A stretch of DNA of 8,162 nt from Dehalococcoidales bacterium (GTDB lineage: Bacteria > Chloroflexota > Dehalococcoidia > Dehalococcoidales > ARS1013). Positions 5,158-8,162 of the stretch are shown here, in pieces; positions within the stretch are counted from its first letter, which is position 1, and the number at the start of each line of letters is the position of its first letter. The stretch spans positions 1-8,162 of the forward strand of contig DAOWHE010000045.1 of NCBI GenBank assembly GCA_030641585.1. Direction: 5' to 3'. The notes under the pieces are model-generated. The model had not been told where the DNA came from. It did not search any database and saw only the letters and a program-made list of their open reading frames with translations. The translations under genes and the position numbers were made by a program.

Positions 5158-6657
5158 TTACGGCTTCAGGGCGCTGATAATATCCTTATCAAGACCGGGG
5201 AACTGAGCCAGCCACTCAAGCCTTTCCTGCATCAGGGCTTCCGAGAGTTCCCGTATCTGCTCCCTGGAGTAGAAGTTACCGAGGTCAAACCTCTCAAGCT
5301 CAACGCCGGGGATTTTAACCGGCACCTCATAGCCCCAGAACTCATCCCTGTGCCAGGTAATTTTATCCCGGGCGAGCATCTCCAGAATCTTTACCGAATC
5401 AAGCACAGTTATCTTCTGCCCCCTATCCGTGCCACCAACCTTGCCCGTGTTTAAGATAAAGCACTGGATGTCAGGGTTATGGCGCAGGATACGGAGAAAG
5501 GTATTGCCTTCCTCTTCATGCGAGCCAACAATAAAAGGATTGGTGCCGACAACTCTTAAGGACTTACCGGCCTGGGTGGGGTCACCAGCCGAGGTCTCCA
5601 CCGACTCACCCAGCATAAAGGCAACCGCTGCCCATCCTGGGCTGAGCCTGACTACCGGCGGCATAATGTCATAGCGGCGGGTGATAAATACCACATAGTC
5701 AACCTTTGCTAGGTCAATCTCATCGTCAGTAAAGGCGATATCCCGCCTTTTTACCATACCGCGACCGTTTGAGGTCAGTGTAGCATTAAAGAAATCCACC
5801 CTGCCTGTTTGCGGGTCCACCCAGACATTTTCCAGTATCGCCCGCGGGCTTATCGCCGCCGCATATAGGAGTGGCTGCGCGCTGGGCTCCAGCCCTTCTG
5901 TTTTGAGATAGTAGGACTCCTCGGTGCCGACAGCGCTACCGTCAGAGCGCAGTATTACCACATCATCCTGGCGAATGACCACCCTCTCCGGATAGCGCAG
6001 CCAGTGAGAGTGACAAGACAGCGAAGTCTTGCCGGTGCCACTTAGGCCAAAGAGGACAAAGCCAAAATCCCTTAGCTTGCCGTTACGCTTGACCCTCAAT
6101 ATCTTGCTGGCAGCGTGAAGCCCAAGGTTACCTTCTTTCTTGGCCCAGTACATCACCTGGCGCAGCATCGCCTTCTTATTTTCACCCTTGTAGTCAGTGC
6201 CCAGAATCAGTGTCATCCCCGACTCAGGAAAGACAAGCACTTTCTTCTCCGGCCACTCCGGGACAGTAACAACGGTGAAATCAGGCTCACTCCCCTCCGG
6301 GGGAAACAGGGTATTACCCCACATGAGGGGCAGCCGGGGATAATCAGCGGTAACATAGAGACGGCAGTTTTTCTTAAAGCCCGAGTTTTTGCACATCACC
6401 CGGTCAAGCATGAGCATCTCTTTATCTTTTAGATAATCCATAACTTCGTGGATAATTTGCTCATCAGCCGGGGCAAGCTCGTCCAGCACCACCTCGGTAA
6501 ACTTGGCAATGCGGTTGCGCATCTTGGTAACCACGGAAAGGTTGCCAAACTCGGTGATAATGCCACCCCGCTCCAGCGCCCACGCCCTGAGTTCCTCTTC
6601 AGAGGGGTTATCAATTATCCTCTTGGGCTTAAATTCCTTGGCAAAAATATGGTGCAT
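5158..6657 (-). CDS. pckA: Divergent ATP-type phosphoenolpyruvate carboxykinase
   Basis: Predicted cytoplasmic enzyme of 499 residues converting oxaloacetate plus ATP to PEP, CO2 and ADP (gluconeogenesis), or the reverse for anaplerosis. The P-loop GLSGTGKT (204-211, Lys210) matches the family exactly. DYKGENKK (155-162) supplies the counterparts of the conserved substrate tyrosine and lysine (Tyr156, Lys162); LHAASK holds the metal-site histidine His181; QDD (Asp231-232) is the kinase-2 aspartate site; LENVWVD (275-281) and TLTSNGRG (Arg299) match the LENV...ENTR region. The usual DDEHGW and EGGCYAK segments are replaced by QDDVVILRSDG and EESYYLKTEG. Length is slightly below the usual 520-540. 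ATG 6657 has GGAG (6663-6666) 5 bases upstream. A promoter lies upstream and the gene ends at a shared terminator. Family secure; reaction direction and nucleotide are inferred. Confidence 0.85.
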   Translation of the reverse strand: MHHIFAKEFKPKRIIDNPSEEELRAWALERGGIITEFGNLSVVTKMRNRIAKFTEVVLDELAPADEQIIHEVMDYLKDKEMLMLDRVMCKNSGFKKNCRLYVTADYPRLPLMWGNTLFPPEGSEPDFTVVTVPEWPEKKVLVFPESGMTLILGTDYKGENKKAMLRQVMYWAKKEGNLGLHAASKILRVKRNGKLRDFGFVLFGLSGTGKTSLSCHSHWLRYPERVVIRQDDVVILRSDGSAVGTEESYYLKTEGLEPSAQPLLYAAAISPRAILENVWVDPQTGRVDFFNATLTSNGRGMVKRRDIAFTDDEIDLAKVDYVVFITRRYDIMPPVVRLSPGWAAVAFMLGESVETSAGDPTQAGKSLRVVGTNPFIVGSHEEEGNTFLRILRHNPDIQCFILNTGKVGGTDRGQKITVLDSVKILEMLARDKITWHRDEFWGYEVPVKIPGVELERFDLGNFYSREQIRELSEALMQERLEWLAQFPGLDKDIISALKP

Positions 6658-6692
6658 AACATCTCCGACAGAATAAACACTCTTTCATGATT

Positions 6693-6722
6693 ATATTACT
6701 CCATTTAGCTACCGGATGCCAA
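6693..6722 (-). promoter_or_regulatory. Possible promoter of pckA
   Basis: On the minus strand TTGGCA (6717-6722), 18 bases, then TAATAT (6693-6698); an overlapping perfect TATAAT (6690-6695) would need a 21-base spacer. Predicted start near 6684-6687, about 30 bases before the ATG. Confidence 0.45.
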
Positions 6723-6754
6723 TATGTGATTCTAATCTACCTCACCCCCTTAAT

Positions 6755-6780
6755 CCCCCTCTCCTTTGAAGGAGAGGGGG
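6755..6780. repeat. C-rich perfect inverted repeat, REP-like
   Basis: CCCCCTCTCCTT (6755-6766) and AAGGAGAGGGGG (6769-6780) are perfect 12-base complements with TG between, preceded by CTCACCCCCTTAAT. It lies in the divergent region between pckA and the GNAT gene with no T-run after it. The look is that of dispersed extragenic palindromes; copy number in the genome cannot be seen here. Confidence 0.6.
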
Positions 6781-6789
6781 AAGATACAA

Positions 6790-6857
6790 AAGAGGAGCTT
6801 CATTCCTCTTAAACTCCCTGTAAGATATTCGAGGGCTTCATCCCTCTTAAACTCCCT
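6790..6857 (+). repeat. Two tandem hairpin-forming repeats with a compensatory change
   Basis: Copy A (6792-6819) and copy B (6831-6857) share GCTTCAT-CCTCTTAAACTCCCT with a 39-base period. Copy A folds as AAGAGGA (6790-6796)/TCCTCTT (6804-6810) around GCTTCAT; copy B as GAGGG (6831-6835)/CCCTC (6842-6846) around CTTCAT. The innermost pair is A-T in A and G-C in B, so the stem is kept although both bases changed. Confidence 0.6.
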
Positions 6858-6884
6858 ATCAGGCTAAGATAGCTTCTCCAGGTT

Positions 6885-6913
6885 TTGCCTGCTAAATGTG
6901 TTACACTTAAAAT
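6885..6913 (+). promoter_or_regulatory. Possible promoter of the GNAT gene
   Basis: TTGCCT (6885-6890), 17 bases, then TAAAAT (6908-6913). The start would be near 6920, inside the ribosome site region, giving a very short leader; this weakens the call. Confidence 0.28.
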
Positions 6914-6916
6914 TAC

Positions 6917-6920
6917 GAGG
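6917..6920 (+). promoter_or_regulatory. Ribosome binding site deciding the GNAT start
   Basis: GAGG ends 7 bases before ATG 6928. The upstream in-frame GTG at 6898 has no such site, and the protein family begins with MIRR-like residues, so 6928 is preferred. Confidence 0.55.
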
Positions 6921-6927
6921 TGAGGTG

Positions 6928-7431
6928 ATGATTCGCAGATGCCAGTCAGATGATATGGACCAGCTCTATTTTATCATCAACGAGGCCGCCAAAGCCTATG
7001 AGGGCAAAATACCGGCTGACTGCTATCACCAGCCTTATATGAGCCTTGGGGAACTCAGGCGAGAATTTGGGCGCATTACCTTCTATGGCTGGGAAGAAGA
7101 CGGCGAGCTGGTGGGCATAATGGGCTTTGAGCCAGTTAAAGATGTAACCCTCATCCGCCACACCTATGTCTTACCCCGGTGGCAGAAAAAGGGCATAGCC
7201 AGCAAACTCTTGACTTACCTTAAGGAGATGGTTACTACCCCCCGTCTTTTAGTTGGCACCTGGGTTGAGGCTAAGTGGGCAATAAGCTTTTATGAAAAGC
7301 ACGGTTTTAAGCTCCTGTCCGATAAAGATGAGCTACTAAAGAGCTACTGGGACATCCCCGGGCGCCAGATAGAGACCTCGGTGGTTCTGGGGGTGGAGGT
7401 GGGAAAAGCCGAAAAACGAGCGGATAAGTAA
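6928..7431 (+). CDS. GNAT-family N-acetyltransferase
   Basis: A 167-residue cytoplasmic acetyl-CoA-dependent acyltransferase; acceptor unknown. It starts IRRCQSDDMDQLYFIINEAA, as GNAT proteins do (first strand and helix). DGELVGIMGF (58-67) is the central strand pair; LIRHTYVLPRWQKKGIA (75-91) is motif A with QKKGIA (86-91) fitting the Q/R-x-x-G-x-G/A acetyl-CoA loop; FYEKHGF (121-127) is motif B. The ending GRQIETSVVL is recalled from a subfamily of uncharacterised GNATs. ATG 6928 is chosen over GTG 6898, which would add 10 residues. It is divergent from pckA with the palindrome and hairpin repeats in between. It ends 8 bases from the stop of the converging gene with no terminator visible, so transcripts probably overlap. 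Confidence 0.88.
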   Translation: MIRRCQSDDMDQLYFIINEAAKAYEGKIPADCYHQPYMSLGELRREFGRITFYGWEEDGELVGIMGFEPVKDVTLIRHTYVLPRWQKKGIASKLLTYLKEMVTTPRLLVGTWVEAKWAISFYEKHGFKLLSDKDELLKSYWDIPGRQIETSVVLGVEVGKAEKRADK

Positions 7432-7439
7432 ATGCAAGC

Positions 7440-8021
7440 TTAGGGCTCAAATCTAAGAAACCCATTTAAAAGCCCATCACGAGCTTCAGGCCAATATTTA
7501 GGATGCTTCGGTTCAATAGCACCACCTACCCGTTCAAACGCGAAAACTCCTGATTCAACACCGTGAAGAGCAATCATCTTACTTTTTGCTATAGCTTGCA
7601 ACTTTTCTCTTTCAATTGGCACTTTTGGGTTTAGATGATGGTAATCATCCCGTCCTTTCCAAATGTCTCCTAACAATTCGCTACAGTCAGGTTTGATTTT
7701 CCTTCTACGAAGTGTATCAATATTCTTCTCGAAAACTTTATCGGCCTTGAACCCACTTTTTGTACATAATAACCGAACTATCGCTTCGGCTACCGCCTGG
7801 CAAAGGGCTATACAGGCGAAGAAATAGCCATCACGGTAGAGACGTACGCACTCGGCGGAAATTGAAGCAAAATGCTCATTGGGTGTTACTTTAATGAAAT
7901 CTAGTTCCAGATAACGTGTTACTCGCTCGCTTATTGTGCTAAGGCATTCTCCCTTTAGCGTATTTTCTAGCTCGTGATGTCTAATCGCTTTGCGTATTTC
8001 TTCCTCATCCATCTTATCCAT
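7440..8021 (-). CDS. Uncharacterised protein with HEPN-like RX4H motif
   Basis: I do not recognise the family with certainty. The 193-residue protein looks all-helical and soluble, with no signal peptide or membrane segment. The middle (about 50-86), SAECVRLYRDGYFFACIALC followed by an AVAEAIVRLLC helix, resembles the helix pair of DUF4145/HEPN-type proteins. RDDYHH (Arg124-His129) fits the HEPN RX4-6H motif, which in toxins and defence RNases is the ribonuclease centre; here only the motif is seen, so activity is inference. The start is ATG 8021 with AGGAGG (8030-8035) 8 bases before; GTG 8060 would add 13 residues and lacks a site. It starts 23 bases after the tRNA methylthiotransferase stop, so it is likely co-transcribed with it. 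Base composition is visibly more AT-rich than copA or pckA (24 G/C in 7441-7500), which may mean later acquisition. No partner antitoxin is seen. Confidence 0.7.
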   Translation of the reverse strand: MDKMDEEEIRKAIRHHELENTLKGECLSTISERVTRYLELDFIKVTPNEHFASISAECVRLYRDGYFFACIALCQAVAEAIVRLLCTKSGFKADKVFEKNIDTLRRRKIKPDCSELLGDIWKGRDDYHHLNPKVPIEREKLQAIAKSKMIALHGVESGVFAFERVGGAIEPKHPKYWPEARDGLLNGFLRFEP

Positions 8022-8029
8022 AATATTAA

Positions 8030-8035
8030 CCTCCT
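8030..8035 (-). promoter_or_regulatory. Ribosome binding site deciding the HEPN-like gene start
   Basis: AGGAGG on the minus strand, 8 bases before ATG 8021, in the short gap after the upstream stop. It rules in favour of 8021 over GTG 8060. Confidence 0.7.
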
Positions 8036-8044
8036 CATCCGTCT

Positions 8045-8162
8045 TCAACCACTCCCCCACACCCCATCCCCCCTAAGTTCCTTGAGCTTTACCGGCAGGA
8101 GCTTATTGGTTAAGTCCTCATTACTTTTAGTATAGACCTTTAGGTAGTTGTCGGTGTGACCA
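8045..8162 (-). CDS. C-terminal end of a MiaB/MtaB-type tRNA methylthiotransferase (partial)
   Basis: Thirty-eight residues entering from the right edge and ending at TGA (8045-8047). GHTDNYLKVYTKSNEDLTNK, then LLPVKLKELRGDG, match the TRAM domain that ends radical-SAM methylthiotransferases; the TDNY form is closer to MtaB (ms2t6A37 in tRNA) than to MiaB. The radical-SAM and cluster-binding parts lie outside the window, so the exact member cannot be fixed. The gene is followed after 23 bases by the HEPN-like gene, suggesting one transcript. Confidence 0.65.
   Translation of the reverse strand, partial: GHTDNYLKVYTKSNEDLTNKLLPVKLKELRGDGVWGSG

Noticed and set aside
6720..6870. CRISPR array
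   Set aside because: Only two imperfect repeats of about 28 bases with an 11-base interval; no spacers of regular length.

Overview
The window reads as ordinary bacterial chromosome. Genes are compactly packed, sigma-70-type promoters (TTGACA/TATAAT, 17-18 bp spacers) and strong Shine-Dalgarno sites are visible, both tRNAs encode their CCA ends, and GC content is intermediate. A single-domain NrpR-type (DUF128) regulator, an Smr-only protein, a divergent ATP-type PEP carboxykinase and a GPx-repeat collagen-like lipoprotein together suggest an uncultured Chloroflexota (Dehalococcoidia-like) genome. This taxonomic guess rests on gene content recalled from memory and was not searched.

Layout, left to right. 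Bases 1-2495 (minus) encode a Cu(I)-transporting P1B-1 ATPase (CopA) with two N-terminal metal-binding domains; only its extreme C-terminus is lost at the window edge. Upstream in the same direction is an NrpR-like transcriptional regulator (2612-3613, minus). The 116-bp gap between them holds a good promoter and a nested inverted repeat. Divergent from the regulator is a small Smr-domain protein (3800-4087, plus). A tRNA-His (GTG) and a tRNA-Arg (TCG) follow. Next is a stand-alone cistron with near-consensus promoter, near-perfect ribosome binding site and strong terminator: an acidic collagen-like lipoprotein (4465-5037, plus).

Converging on it is a divergent PEP carboxykinase (5158-6657, minus). 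The 270-bp divergent intergenic region upstream of pckA carries a C-rich perfect inverted repeat and two tandem hairpin repeats whose stems differ by a compensatory base-pair change. A GNAT acetyltransferase (6928-7431, plus) follows. It meets tail to tail an unrecognised, AT-richer gene with an HEPN-like RX4H motif (7440-8021, minus). That gene lies just behind the 3' end of a MiaB/MtaB-type tRNA methylthiotransferase that enters from the right edge (8045-8162, minus).

The genes do not form one pathway. They are several short transcription units: copper export with a possibly linked regulator, nucleic-acid handling and tRNAs, one surface structural protein, gluconeogenesis/anaplerosis, and tRNA modification with a follower gene. 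I found no clearly new multi-gene system. The items most worth a second look are the collagen-like lipoprotein, the box array around the regulator promoter, the nested repeat before copA, the tandem hairpins before the GNAT gene, and the HEPN-like protein.
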